A stretch of DNA of 50,182 nucleotides from Clostridium grantii DSM 8605 (GTDB lineage Bacteria > Bacillota > Clostridia > Clostridiales > Clostridiaceae), in assembly GCF_900129965.1 (NCBI RefSeq), contig NZ_FQXM01000027.1, positions 1 through 50,182 of the forward strand. Reading direction: 5' to 3'. How positions within the stretch are numbered: position 1 is the stretch's first letter; each line of letters begins with the position of its first letter. The translations under genes and the position numbers were made by a program. The notes beneath the pieces were generated by a model, which was not told the origin of the DNA, searched no databases, and was given only the letters and a program-made list of their open reading frames with translations. Below, one piece after another: positions 34,406-43,790 of the stretch.

Positions 34406-34999
34406 AATTGTGAAAAAGAAAGTTACAAGTATTGGCACTAATGTACTAAGAATTGCTCCATTAATAAAGGATATTACTGCAATTTCTGAATTGGTTGAAT
34501 TAGAAATCAAAGGAAGGGTTGTATCCATAGAAGTGGCTCCTGCTGGAGCTATAGCAGTAAAAAAATTTAGTTTTGTGGCTAAAATAGGTATAGTAATCAC
34601 AGCTATTAATTCTCTGAAAACATTTGTTAAAAAAGCAATTGTTCCTACTTCTGCATTGCATAAGTTAGTAAGTAATACTCCAGAAAGACTATACCAACCA
34701 AAACCAGAGGCAATTGCTAGGCCAGTATTTATAGGTAATTTAAGGATAAGGCTAGTAAAATAACCTCCTATCAAGCTGCCAAAGATAATACTCATTGGAA
34801 TTAATACAATCTTAAATCCTAGTTTTTTTAAATCTTTAATTAAGGATTTATTACTTGCCACATCTATGCCTACTAGAAAAATAAGTACATATAGACTTAT
34901 ACTAGAAATAGCGTCTAAATGCAAAGCAATACTTTCGGGTAAGAAAAAATAACCAGTTATAGCACCAGAAATAATTGATATAATTATAATATATGTCAT
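34403..34999 (-). CDS. lysO: LysO-type lysine exporter, C-terminal subunit
   Basis: A 198-residue membrane protein with about five or six hydrophobic segments, matching the C-terminal two thirds of LysO/YbjE (DUF340), the L-lysine exporter. Family blocks seen: DVASNKSLIKDLKKLGFK, SGFGWYSLSGVLLT, NVFRELIAVITIPI and SMDTTLPLI. It starts 2 bases after the stop of the 91-residue partner gene, with its own AAAGGAG ribosome binding site inside the end of that gene. So this is a genuine two-gene arrangement, not a broken single gene. Confidence 0.78.
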   Translation of the reverse strand: MTYIIIISIISGAITGYFFLPESIALHLDAISSISLYVLIFLVGIDVASNKSLIKDLKKLGFKIVLIPMSIIFGSLIGGYFTSLILKLPINTGLAIASGFGWYSLSGVLLTNLCNAEVGTIAFLTNVFRELIAVITIPILATKLNFFTAIAPAGATSMDTTLPLISNSTNSEIAVISFINGAILSTLVPILVTFFFTI

Positions 35000-35001
35000 G
35001 C

Positions 35002-35277
35002 TTAGATATCTCCTTTGAAAAAAAGCTTTGTAATAAAATAAACTGTAATGATGCTGAATAAAGATGTAGATAAAGCGAAAAATAATGATGATAGTCCGAT
35101 ATTTTTTAAATTGAGTAAAATAGAATCTTTAATTCCTATTGAAGCACCCATAGAAAATAGTAAAAATGTTACTCCTATTAGTTGAAACTTAGAAAGTATG
35201 GATTTTTGTTTTTCATTAAATTTAAATAATAGACCTACTATAATGCCTAAAGTTAAAGCGATTAAAATTCCTAACAT
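35002..35277 (-). CDS. LysO-type lysine exporter, N-terminal subunit
   Basis: A 91-residue membrane protein with three hydrophobic segments, matching the N-terminal third of LysO/YbjE. It begins MLGILIALTLGIIVGLLF and has FLLFSMGASIGIKDS in the middle. AAGGAG precedes its ATG on the reverse strand. With the following gene it adds up to 289 residues, near the 299 of E. coli LysO. The two proteins presumably assemble in the membrane. Confidence 0.75.
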   Translation of the reverse strand: MLGILIALTLGIIVGLLFKFNEKQKSILSKFQLIGVTFLLFSMGASIGIKDSILLNLKNIGLSSLFFALSTSLFSIITVYFITKLFFKGDI

Positions 35278-35424
35278 TTTTTTAGCTCCTTATACAATAC
35301 TGAAATCAAGATATGGTTTTAATATGACAATAATCATTATACTATTTGTTTACTAAAATTAAAAGAAAAAGGGGCTATTAATTAATAATTATCTTGTATA
35401 AATATAAGAAAGGAAATTAAATTT

Positions 35425-36051
35425 ATGGATAACACTTTTTTGGATTTCACAGAGCATTTATTAAATGATAAAAAGCCTTCTATCTACTTTGAAATAATTT
35501 TTAGTGATACAAAATTAAGTAATGAATACCCTTTTAAAATGCTAAATGATTTAAAAGAGGTTCCGCAGAATCTCAAGTATCATCCTGAAGGATCTGTCTG
35601 GAATCATACTATGTTGGTTATAGATAGAGCAGCGGAGGTAAGAAAAGAAAGTAAGCATGAAAAATCTTTTATGTGGGCTGCTTTACTACATGATTTAGGT
35701 AAAAAACCTACAACTAGAATGAAGAAAGGTAGAATAGTATCTTATGACCATGATAAAGTGGGAAAGGATTTAGCAATAGAATTTTTAAAAGTATTAACAA
35801 AGGATGATGATTTAATAAAAAAAGTTGGAGCTTTAGTTAGATGGCATATGAGCGCCCTTTTTGTGGTGAAAGATTTACCCTTTGGAGATTTGCAAAGTTT
35901 GGTAAAGGAAGTACCTATCGATGAGATAGCTTTACTTACTATAAGTGATAGAATGGGTAGAGGGGATATGACAGAAGAAAAAGTAATGGAAGAGAATGAA
36001 AATATTAAGATATTTATAAAAAAGTGTAATGAAGTTAAGGAAAAGTTATAA
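35425..36051 (+). CDS. HD-domain phosphohydrolase, unknown substrate
   Basis: A 208-residue HD superfamily protein. The metal ligands are seen as HTMLVIDRA (His near 55), LLHDLGKKP (His-Asp near 90) and SYDHDKVG, with a later aspartate. This is close to the HD part of CCA-adding enzymes and to the HDIG group. The substrate is likely a phosphorylated nucleotide or nucleic acid but cannot be named. AGGAAA lies upstream of the ATG. It lies 112 bases before the phosphohexomutase gene. Confidence 0.7.
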   Translation: MDNTFLDFTEHLLNDKKPSIYFEIIFSDTKLSNEYPFKMLNDLKEVPQNLKYHPEGSVWNHTMLVIDRAAEVRKESKHEKSFMWAALLHDLGKKPTTRMKKGRIVSYDHDKVGKDLAIEFLKVLTKDDDLIKKVGALVRWHMSALFVVKDLPFGDLQSLVKEVPIDEIALLTISDRMGRGDMTEEKVMEENENIKIFIKKCNEVKEKL

Positions 36052-36163
36052 CTTAAATTATATATCAATTTACTAAGTAGTTTATATATAACTATTAGCA
36101 ATATTTGTGATAAAATGATAAAAGAGCATCAAAACAAATATTATATCTTTGGAGGGTAATTTT

Positions 36164-37687
36164 TTGAAAACTAATTGGAGCAAATTGCAGAATGGAACAG
36201 ATATTAGAGGGGTTGCTTTAGAAGGAATTCCAGGAGAAAAAATTAATTTAACTGAAGAAGTAGTAGAAAAAATAGGATATTCCTTTTCAGTATGGGTATC
36301 AAAGAAATTAAGCAAAAATCCTAGTGAGTTGAAATTTGCTGTTGGAAATGATTCTAGATTATCAGCAGATTCATTGAAAAAAGCATTGATTAAAGGATTA
36401 AGTGCTGATGGAAGTGAAGTTTTTGATTGTGGGTTAGCGTCTACACCAGCTATGTTTATGACTACTGTGGTAGAAGGATACTTGTACGATGCTTCAATTA
36501 TGATTACTGCTAGTCATCTTCCTTTTAACAGAAATGGGCTTAAGTTTTTCACAAATGATGGAGGATTAGAGCATGATGATATAGAAGATATTCTTCATAT
36601 AGCAGAAGATAGTGAGTATATTAGAAGAGATAAAGAGGCTGAAGCAAAGGAAATAGATTTTATATCTGTTTATTCAGATATATTTGTTAAAAAAATAAGA
36701 GAAGAAGTTAATTCTAAAGAAAACTGGGATGAACCTTTAAAAGGATTGAAAATAATTGTAGATGCAGGAAATGGAGCTGGTGGATTTTTTGCAGAAAAAG
36801 TATTGAAACCATTAGGAGCGGATACAGAAGGAAGTCAATTTTTAGATCCGGATGGAAGATTTCCAAACCATATTCCTAATCCCGAAAAAAAGGAAGCTAT
36901 GGAAGCTATCCAAAATGCTGTATTAGAAAGCAAAGCTGATTTTGGAATAATTTTTGATACAGATGTAGATAGAGCTGCTGTTGTTGATAGATATGGAAAT
37001 GCTATAAATAGAAACAGTCTTATTGCTTTAATTTCTGCAATAATTTTAGAGGAACATCCAGGTTCAACTATTGTAACAGATTCTGTTACTTCTAATGGCT
37101 TAAAAAAATTTATTGAAGAAGATTTAAACGGGGTTCATCATAGATTTAAAAGAGGATATAAGAATGTTATTAATGAATCCATAAGATTAAATGAGCAGGG
37201 TGTAGAGTCTCATCTAGCTATAGAAACTTCTGGACATGGTGCTATAAAAGAAAACTACTTTTTAGATGATGGTGCATATTTAACGGCAAAGATTCTTATA
37301 AAAATGGCTAAAATGAAGTTAGAAGAAAATAAAGATGTGACAGAATTAATTCAAAGCTTAGAAACTCCTTTGATTTCAAATGAATACAGAATTACAATTA
37401 AAACTGAAGATTTTGCTACATATGGCAAAGCTATACTTGAGGATTTAAATAAATATGCTGAAGCAAAAGAGGGCTGGGTAGTTGTTCCTAATAATTTTGA
37501 AGGGGTTAGAGTTGATTTAAGTAAGGATGCTGGTGATGGTTGGTTCTTGGTTAGAATGTCATTACATGACCCAGTAATTCCAATCAATATTGAATCTAAT
37601 TCTGAAGAAGGAATCAAGATAGCTGAAAAAACTATGAAAGAATTTATGAGTAGTTATGATTTGTTAGATTTAAGTTGTTTTAAATAA
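36164..37687 (+). CDS. Phosphomannomutase/phosphoglucomutase
   Basis: A 507-residue alpha-D-phosphohexomutase. The phosphoserine loop is ITASHLPFNRNGLKF near residue 114-128, the metal loop DTDVDRAAV near 263-271, and the phosphate-binding region lies near the C-terminus (NNFEGVRVD). It interconverts hexose 1- and 6-phosphates. TTG 36164 is chosen because GGAGGG lies 7 bases upstream; an in-frame ATG at 36149 precedes the binding site. It could supply mannose 1-phosphate to the ManC at 14075, or glucose 1-phosphate for UDP-glucose and galE. Confidence 0.85.
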   Translation: MKTNWSKLQNGTDIRGVALEGIPGEKINLTEEVVEKIGYSFSVWVSKKLSKNPSELKFAVGNDSRLSADSLKKALIKGLSADGSEVFDCGLASTPAMFMTTVVEGYLYDASIMITASHLPFNRNGLKFFTNDGGLEHDDIEDILHIAEDSEYIRRDKEAEAKEIDFISVYSDIFVKKIREEVNSKENWDEPLKGLKIIVDAGNGAGGFFAEKVLKPLGADTEGSQFLDPDGRFPNHIPNPEKKEAMEAIQNAVLESKADFGIIFDTDVDRAAVVDRYGNAINRNSLIALISAIILEEHPGSTIVTDSVTSNGLKKFIEEDLNGVHHRFKRGYKNVINESIRLNEQGVESHLAIETSGHGAIKENYFLDDGAYLTAKILIKMAKMKLEENKDVTELIQSLETPLISNEYRITIKTEDFATYGKAILEDLNKYAEAKEGWVVVPNNFEGVRVDLSKDAGDGWFLVRMSLHDPVIPINIESNSEEGIKIAEKTMKEFMSSYDLLDLSCFK

Positions 37688-37704
37688 TTGAATTGAGATA
37701 ATAT

Positions 37705-37746
37705 CAAAAAAACAGGTAACTTATAATAAAGTTACCTGTTTTTTTG
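37705..37746 (+). terminator. Terminator after the phosphohexomutase gene
   Basis: Perfect 18-bp arms (37705-37722 and 37729-37746; core ACAGGTAACTT and complement), six-base loop, T-rich 3' arm. Confidence 0.9.
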
Positions 37747-37968
37747 ATTGACAAAAAATAGATTATTGGAAAAATAATTCAATTTATGATATATTTATAG
37801 CATGAAAAGTGTGAAAATTTAAAATTTTATAAAATTTTTACCGTATAAAATGAAGTTAATAATTATTATTTAGGGCTTTGTATAATAAAAGCAACATGGT
37901 CCTGAATATGATTTATTATAATATAAAGTTTTGTTTGTTAAATAACAAATTATTAAGGGGTGATTTTT

Positions 37969-38457
37969 TTGAAGGAGAAATGTTGCTGCTCAAAAGAGAA
38001 AGATGACAGAATAGAAAAAATTAGAACAATGGTTCAAAGCTTTAAAGATGTAAAAGGTCCTCTAATCCCTGTAATGCATGAAGTTCAAAAAATGTATGGT
38101 TACTTGGAAGAAGAAGCATTGGAAGTGATTTCAGAAGAACTTAAAGTGCCTATGGCAGAGATTTATGGAGTTGCCACTTTTTATTCGCAGTTTTCCTTAG
38201 AACCTAAAGGTGACCATACTATTAAAGTTTGTCTTGGTACAGCTTGTTATGTAAAAGGTTCTCAAAATATTCTGGATAAATTTTCGGATTTATTAAATGT
38301 GGAAGTTGGTAAAACCACTGAAGATGGAAAATTTACTTTAGAAGCAGCTAGATGCTTAGGTTCTTGTGGCCTTGCACCTATTATTATGGTAGATGATAAG
38401 GTTTACGGTGGATTGCATCCTAATGATGTTATTAGAATACTAGAAGAGTATAAATAA
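37969..38457 (+). CDS. hndA: NAD(P)-linked hydrogenase subunit, NuoE-like
   Basis: A 162-residue [2Fe-2S] protein of the NuoE/HndA/HydC family. Cluster ligands are Cys88, Cys93 (CLGTAC) and Cys129, Cys133 (CLGSC). It passes electrons within the hydrogenase complex. The TTG start at 37969 has AGGGGTGA 5 bases upstream; a GTG at 37960 lies inside that site. First of four tightly packed genes. A TATAAT at 37881-37886 may be the -10 box, with no good -35. Confidence 0.88.
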   Translation: MKEKCCCSKEKDDRIEKIRTMVQSFKDVKGPLIPVMHEVQKMYGYLEEEALEVISEELKVPMAEIYGVATFYSQFSLEPKGDHTIKVCLGTACYVKGSQNILDKFSDLLNVEVGKTTEDGKFTLEAARCLGSCGLAPIIMVDDKVYGGLHPNDVIRILEEYK

Positions 38458-38470
38458 TGGGGGCGATATT

Positions 38471-38878
38471 TTGAAAAAGTTAACAGTAGAGGACTTAAAT
38501 AAAATAAAAGAAAATAATTTAGATAGAGTGGAAAAAAGTAAGAATAGAAAAACTACAAGGATTGTGGTAGGAATGTCCACATGTGGAATAGCAGCGGGAG
38601 CGGATGGAGTTTATAGTGCAATGAAGGATAAGCTTGAAGCATTGGGTCTAGAAGATGTGATACTTGTTAAAGTGGGTTGTATAGGAGTGTGTAAACTTGA
38701 ACCTATTGTGGAAGTAATAAGACCTGGTGAAGATAAAATTACTTATGTTAAAATGACTCCTCATAAAGCTAGAATGGTTATTAAAGAGCATATTCTAAAA
38801 GGCAATGTAGTAGAAGATTGTACTATTCATGTAGTAGGTAATACCATACTAAATGATTATACTGTAGTAAATTTCTAG
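38471..38878 (+). CDS. hndB: Thioredoxin-like [2Fe-2S] hydrogenase subunit
   Basis: A 135-residue thioredoxin-fold ferredoxin of the HndB type. Candidate cluster cysteines are in MSTCGIAAGA and VGCIGVCKLEP. It begins with TTG after GGGGGCGA. Lies 13 bases after hndA and 19 before hndC. Its fold repeats the N-terminal domain of the next protein (GSCNTSDS, CVGLCELAP), suggesting an old domain duplication. Confidence 0.85.
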   Translation: MKKLTVEDLNKIKENNLDRVEKSKNRKTTRIVVGMSTCGIAAGADGVYSAMKDKLEALGLEDVILVKVGCIGVCKLEPIVEVIRPGEDKITYVKMTPHKARMVIKEHILKGNVVEDCTIHVVGNTILNDYTVVNF

Positions 38879-38897
38879 GGAGAAAAGGAGAATAATA

Positions 38898-40691
38898 ATG
38901 GAATTTTATACATCACAGATTTTGATTAGTAATTGTGGCTCTTGTAATACTTCAGATTCAAAAAAATTATCTAAAGTATTTAAGCAACAATTAAGGCAGC
39001 ACAAATTAGAAAATGAAGTAGAAGTATTAAATATATCTTGTGTTGGATTATGTGAACTAGCACCTGTAGTTATAATTTATCCAGAAGGAACAGTATATAC
39101 CCGTGTAACAACTAAAGATATAAAAGAAGTTATTGAAGAACATATAATGAAAGAAAGAGTTCTTGAAAGATTGGTTTATAAGGGCGAAGGATATAATGGC
39201 AGGGTAAAATCATTAATGGACTTAGAAATATTTAAAAAGCAAAATAGAATTGCTTTAAAAAATTGTGGAATTATTGACCCTGAGAATATTGATGAATATA
39301 TAGCACTTGATGGATACAAAGCTTTAGCAAAAGTTCTTTTTAAAATGACAAAAGAGGAAGTAGTTAAAGTAGTTAAAGAATCAGGGCTTAGAGGTCGTGG
39401 TGGCGGTGGTTTTTCAACGGGATTAAAATGGGGTTTAACTGCTGAGCAAGATAATGATGAAAAATATGTTATTTGTAATGCAGATGAAGGAGACCCAGGT
39501 GCTTTTATGGATCGTTCTGCTTTGGAAGGTGATCCTCATGCGGTACTAGAAGCAATGGCTATAGCAGGCTATGCTATGGGAGCAACAAAAGGTTTTATTT
39601 ATGTAAGAGCAGAATATCCTTTAGCTGTAGAAAGATTAGAAATAGCCATTAATCAAGCAAAAGAGTATGGATTGATTGGGAAAAATATATTTGGAACAGA
39701 TTTTGAATTTGATATTGAAATTAGATTAGGTGCAGGGGCTTTTGTTTGCGGGGAAGAGACAGCGCTTATGCAATCTATAGAAGGAAAAAGAGGAATGCCA
39801 GTAACTAAACCACCATTTCCTTCTGTTAGTGGTTTATGGGGGAAACCTACATGCATAAATAACGTAGAAACTTTAATGAATATATGTCCAATTATATTAA
39901 ATGGAGCTGAGTGGTTCAGGGGTATTGGTACAGAAAAAAGTCCAGGGACCAAAGTTTTTGCTTTGGGAGGTAAAATAAGAAATGCAGGTTTAGTAGAAAT
40001 ACCAATGGGAATGCCTTTGAATGAAGTTATTTTTGATGTGGGTGGAGGAATACCTAATGGAAAAGCATTTAAAGCGGTTCAAACAGGAGGACCATCAGGA
40101 GGATGTATTCCATCAACACATATAAACACACCTATTGAATATGATACTTTAATTGCCTTAGGATCAATGATGGGTTCAGGGGGGATGATTGTATTAGACG
40201 AAGATAATTGTATGGTAGACGTTGCTAGATTCTTTTTAGATTTTACCAAAGATGAATCTTGTGGTAAATGTACATCCTGTAGAATAGGGACCAAGAGGCT
40301 TTTAGAAACATTAGAAAAAATAACCTCTGGTAATGGAGAAAAAAGCGATGTTAAGAAATTAGAAAAATTATCTAAGCAAGTTAAACTAACATCTTTATGT
40401 GGGCTTGGGCAAACTGCACCTAATCCAATTTTATCAACTATGAGATATTTTATGGATGAATATGAAGCTCATGTTGAGGATAAAAAATGTCCAGCAAAAG
40501 TTTGTAAACCATTATTTAAATTCCAAATATTAGAGGATAAATGTAAAACTTGTGGAATGTGTGTTAGAAATTGTAATGTAGGGGCTATAAGCGGCAAAGT
40601 TGGAGAACTACATGTGATTGATTCAGAAAAATGTATTAAGTGTGGCTTCTGTGTTGAAGTTTGTCCTTTTGATGCAATTATAACAATTTAA
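38898..40691 (+). CDS. hndC: NAD(P)-binding flavoprotein subunit of hydrogenase, NuoF-like
   Basis: A 597-residue NuoF/HydB/HndC protein. Domain order: a thioredoxin-like [2Fe-2S] domain (residues 1-90), the FMN and NAD(H) domain (GLRGRGGGGFSTGLKW near 165 and NADEGDPGAFMDRS near 193), a [4Fe-4S] motif CGKCTSCRIG (near 455), and two C-terminal ferredoxin clusters (CKTCGMCVRNC, CIKCGFCVEVC). It carries the nucleotide site of an electron-bifurcating or NAD(P)-reducing [FeFe]-hydrogenase. Confidence 0.9.
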   Translation: MEFYTSQILISNCGSCNTSDSKKLSKVFKQQLRQHKLENEVEVLNISCVGLCELAPVVIIYPEGTVYTRVTTKDIKEVIEEHIMKERVLERLVYKGEGYNGRVKSLMDLEIFKKQNRIALKNCGIIDPENIDEYIALDGYKALAKVLFKMTKEEVVKVVKESGLRGRGGGGFSTGLKWGLTAEQDNDEKYVICNADEGDPGAFMDRSALEGDPHAVLEAMAIAGYAMGATKGFIYVRAEYPLAVERLEIAINQAKEYGLIGKNIFGTDFEFDIEIRLGAGAFVCGEETALMQSIEGKRGMPVTKPPFPSVSGLWGKPTCINNVETLMNICPIILNGAEWFRGIGTEKSPGTKVFALGGKIRNAGLVEIPMGMPLNEVIFDVGGGIPNGKAFKAVQTGGPSGGCIPSTHINTPIEYDTLIALGSMMGSGGMIVLDEDNCMVDVARFFLDFTKDESCGKCTSCRIGTKRLLETLEKITSGNGEKSDVKKLEKLSKQVKLTSLCGLGQTAPNPILSTMRYFMDEYEAHVEDKKCPAKVCKPLFKFQILEDKCKTCGMCVRNCNVGAISGKVGELHVIDSEKCIKCGFCVEVCPFDAIITI

Positions 40692-40709
40692 AGTATAAGG
40701 GGTGAGATA

Positions 40710-42455
40710 ATGGATACTGTTAATATAATTATAGATGGCATAAAATTAGAAGTACCAAAGGAACAAACAGTTTTAGAATCAGCTAAAATTGCTGGAATTC
40801 ATATTCCAACTTTATGTTTTTTAAAAGATATAAATGAAGTTTCTAGTTGCAGGGCTTGTCTTGTAGAAGCAGGACCACGACTATTACCATCTTGTACTTT
40901 AAAGGTATCAGAAGGTATGGAAATTAAAACCAATACTCCAAAAGTTAGAGAAGCAAGAAGAACGGTTGTAGAACTTTTGCTTTCTAATCATAAAAGAGAT
41001 TGTACTACTTGTAATAGAAGCGGTAAATGTGAACTTCAAAGTTTAGCAGAAGATTTGAATATCAGGAGTATAGAGTATGAAGGTGAAATGTGTAAAACTC
41101 CATTAGATATTTCGTCAACGTCTCTTGTAAGAGATGCTGAAAAATGCATTCTTTGTGGAAGATGTATTAGTGCTTGCAATACTGTGCAAACAGTTGGAGC
41201 AATACATTTTTCAGGAAGAGGTTTTGAAACAAAGGTAGCACCTTCTTATAATAGACCATTAGGAGACAGTATATGTATCAATTGTGGTCAATGTATAAAT
41301 GCTTGCCCAACTGGAGCTCTTCATGAAAAAGAAAATATTAGAGATGTATGGGAAGCTATAATGGATGAGGATAAATATGTGGTTGTACAAACTGCGCCAG
41401 CAGTCAGAGTGGCATTAGGAGAAGAATTTGGAATGCCAATAGGTACTAGATCTACGGGAAAAATGGTAACAGCTTTAAGAAGAATGGGTTTTGATAAAGT
41501 ATTTGATACAGATTTTGCGGCAGATTTAACAATAATGGAAGAAGGAACTGAATTACTGGGAAGAATAAATAATGGAGGCATACTCCCTTTAATGACCTCA
41601 TGTTGCCCAGGATGGATTAAATTTGCAGAACATAATTTTTCTGATTTCTTAGATAATTTATCTACTTGTAAATCCCCACATGAAATGGAAGGTGCGCTTA
41701 TAAAATCATATTTTGCAAAAAAAAGTGGTATTAATGCTAAAAATATTGTGGTGGTTTCCGTTATGCCTTGTGTGGCTAAAAAGTTTGAAAATCAAAGGAA
41801 AGAATTATCAAAGGATAAACTTCAAGATGTAGATATAGTAATTACTACTAGGGAATTGGCTCAAATGATTAAAGAATCATCTATGGATTTTGTTAATTTA
41901 CAAGAAGATGAATTTGATAATCCATTAGGAGAATCAACAGGGGCAGCGGTGATTTTCGGAGTTACTGGAGGTGTTGCAGAAGCAGCTTTAAGAACTATAT
42001 TTGAAATTACAGGAAGTGAAAAATTAGAAAAATTAGAGTTTAATGCAGTGCGTGGGGTTGAAGGAGTAAAAGAAAATACCATAGAACTACCTAATGGTGC
42101 AGTTATAAATACAGCAGTAATTTCTGGGCTTGGTAATGCGCGAAAAGTAATGGAGATGATAAGAAATAAGCAAAAAGAATATCACTTCATAGAAGTTATG
42201 GCATGTCCAGGAGGTTGCGTAACAGGTGGAGGACAGCCTATAGTAAATCCTAAAAAAATGGATAATGAAGAAGTTAGTAAATTAAGAGCTAGGGCAACCT
42301 ATGATGAAGATGAAGCTAAAGTTTATAGAAAATCTCATGAAAATCCTCATATAACAGCTATTTATGAAGAATTTTTAGAAAAACCAAATTCTCATAAAGC
42401 TCATGAGTTACTTCACACTCATTATGTAGATAGAGGATTATTTAATAAAAAATAA
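40710..42455 (+). CDS. hndD: [FeFe]-hydrogenase catalytic subunit
   Basis: A 581-residue iron-only hydrogenase (HydA/HndD). N-terminal [2Fe-2S] domain (LCFLKDINEVSSCRAC), the His/Cys3 cluster NHKRDCTTCNRSGKC, two [4Fe-4S] clusters (CILCGRCISAC, CINCGQCINAC), then the H-cluster with all three signatures: MTSCCPGW, VMPCVAKKFE and EVMACPGGCVTGGGQP. It makes or consumes H2 in the cytoplasm. With HndA-C it forms an NAD(P)H- and probably ferredoxin-linked complex. Maturases HydE, HydF and HydG are not in the window. Confidence 0.93.
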   Translation: MDTVNIIIDGIKLEVPKEQTVLESAKIAGIHIPTLCFLKDINEVSSCRACLVEAGPRLLPSCTLKVSEGMEIKTNTPKVREARRTVVELLLSNHKRDCTTCNRSGKCELQSLAEDLNIRSIEYEGEMCKTPLDISSTSLVRDAEKCILCGRCISACNTVQTVGAIHFSGRGFETKVAPSYNRPLGDSICINCGQCINACPTGALHEKENIRDVWEAIMDEDKYVVVQTAPAVRVALGEEFGMPIGTRSTGKMVTALRRMGFDKVFDTDFAADLTIMEEGTELLGRINNGGILPLMTSCCPGWIKFAEHNFSDFLDNLSTCKSPHEMEGALIKSYFAKKSGINAKNIVVVSVMPCVAKKFENQRKELSKDKLQDVDIVITTRELAQMIKESSMDFVNLQEDEFDNPLGESTGAAVIFGVTGGVAEAALRTIFEITGSEKLEKLEFNAVRGVEGVKENTIELPNGAVINTAVISGLGNARKVMEMIRNKQKEYHFIEVMACPGGCVTGGGQPIVNPKKMDNEEVSKLRARATYDEDEAKVYRKSHENPHITAIYEEFLEKPNSHKAHELLHTHYVDRGLFNKK

Positions 42456-42460
42456 AAAAT

Positions 42461-42482
42461 AAGAGCCTTTATGGCTCTTTTC
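42461..42482. terminator. Terminator after the hydrogenase operon
   Basis: AAGAGCC (42461-42467), loop TTTAT, GGCTCTT (42473-42479) and TTTCTT. It lies between convergent genes. Confidence 0.8.
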
Positions 42483-42494
42483 TTATGTAATAGA

Positions 42495-43493
42495 TTAAGT
42501 TTCTGCAACAATCATTCCTGTATCTGAAAGATCATAATTTCCTAAACCTTTTAGTTCGCTAATAAAAGTTTCAGATTTTATTAGTTGGTAAAGCATTTGG
42601 AAAATAGGTAGGTTCATATCAGATTTTTTAATAACTAAATCATAATTTTCTTGTTGCATAGGAATAAAATCAATATTACTAACTTGTTTTGAAAGATTTT
42701 CAGAACCAATAGAAACATCTGCAGTGCCTCTACCAATAGCACTAGCAACAGAGAGATGAGATACCTCTTCATTATTATAGCCATTTATATCTGAACTTGA
42801 AATGCATAAGTTTCTTAGCTTTTCATCAAGAAGAACTCTAGAACCAGTTCCTTTTTCAACATTTATAAAGGAAATATCATTTCTTGTTAAATCTACCCAA
42901 GTATTTATGTTTTTAGGATTACCTTTTGCTATATAAAAACCTTGATAACGTTTGGCTAAATGAATTATTATGCAGGGAATACCAGGTAAAAATCTTCTTA
43001 CATAAGGAACATTATAAGTGTTTGTATCGCTGTCCCAAAGGTGAGAAGAAACAATTTGTGCGGAGCCTTTATACAAAGATAAAAGACCATCAAAACTACC
43101 AACATAAGACCTAAGAACAGGAATACCATTGGAATTTTTCTGCAAGTGATTACTCATTAAATCTAGAATTGGATCTCTTCCGCATAGAACGATTGAATTT
43201 TGGTTGATTTTTTGAGTATTAAAGTTATAAAATTTATTTTGTGTATTTGATATTTCAGGTTGAAAGATTACATCATGCTTGTTATTTGAAGTTTCATTAT
43301 TAATTTCAGGGATACTAGATTTTCCTGTACTCCCATTCATATAATAATCTAAATCCTTAGAATTAATTCTTAACTTTCTACCAACTTTATAAGCGGGGAG
43401 TTCTCCTCTTTTTATCAGTTCATATACGGTATTTTTAGCAATTTTTAATATTTGTGAAACTTCTTCAGCAGTAAGTGGGTTATTCTGGTTCAT
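42495..43493 (-). CDS. HTH regulator with PBP-like sensor domain (molybdate/tungstate type)
   Basis: A 332-residue regulator. Residues 1-55 are an excisionase/MerR-like helix-turn-helix (NPLTAEEVSQILKIAKNTVYELI, then AYKVGRKLRI). Residues about 97-320 are a periplasmic-binding-protein-like domain (LCGRDPILDLMSNHLQ, GSFDGLLSLYKG, GTGSRVLLDEKLR), the kind found in MoeA tails and TunR-type oxyanion regulators. It is divergent from modA and modB, so it probably senses molybdate or tungstate and controls them. The intergenic region carries a phased 10-bp repeat that may be its operator. Confidence 0.82.
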   Translation of the reverse strand: MNQNNPLTAEEVSQILKIAKNTVYELIKRGELPAYKVGRKLRINSKDLDYYMNGSTGKSSIPEINNETSNNKHDVIFQPEISNTQNKFYNFNTQKINQNSIVLCGRDPILDLMSNHLQKNSNGIPVLRSYVGSFDGLLSLYKGSAQIVSSHLWDSDTNTYNVPYVRRFLPGIPCIIIHLAKRYQGFYIAKGNPKNINTWVDLTRNDISFINVEKGTGSRVLLDEKLRNLCISSSDINGYNNEEVSHLSVASAIGRGTADVSIGSENLSKQVSNIDFIPMQQENYDLVIKKSDMNLPIFQMLYQLIKSETFISELKGLGNYDLSDTGMIVAET

Positions 43494-43735
43494 AATGAAT
43501 CGCTCCTTTTTAGAATGGAGATAATTTATATAATTAAATCATATTATATCATTTTAAAATAGTAAGCACAAAATAATAACTATCAAATGTATTTTTTTAT
43601 AAGAAAATTTAAAATGAAAAATTACTTAAAGTTATAAAAGAAAACTTTTTATTGCTATAGTAATTAAAAAAAAGATATTAAATTAGTAATAACAAAATGT
43701 AAACGATGATATTTTGATAAAACAATAATATGGTA

Positions 43736-43764
43736 TTGACTGTTAATAGGACAGTGTTTATAAT
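43736..43764 (+). promoter_or_regulatory. Promoter of modA
   Basis: TTGACT at 43736-43741 and TATAAT at 43759-43764, spacer 17 bases; near-consensus. The remaining 416-base divergent region (43494-43909) shows only the repeats listed next. Confidence 0.75.
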
Positions 43765-43790
43765 GATGTAAAAGATATTAATAAAACCTT

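Noticed and set aside
34410..34763. 117-codon plus-strand frame opposite the lysO genes
   Set aside because: It has no ribosome binding site and is antisense to a well-supported membrane protein gene with family motifs.
34403..35277. Frameshifted lysO pseudogene
   Set aside because: The downstream half has its own start codon and a well-placed AAAGGAG, and both halves keep family motifs, so a functional split is more likely.
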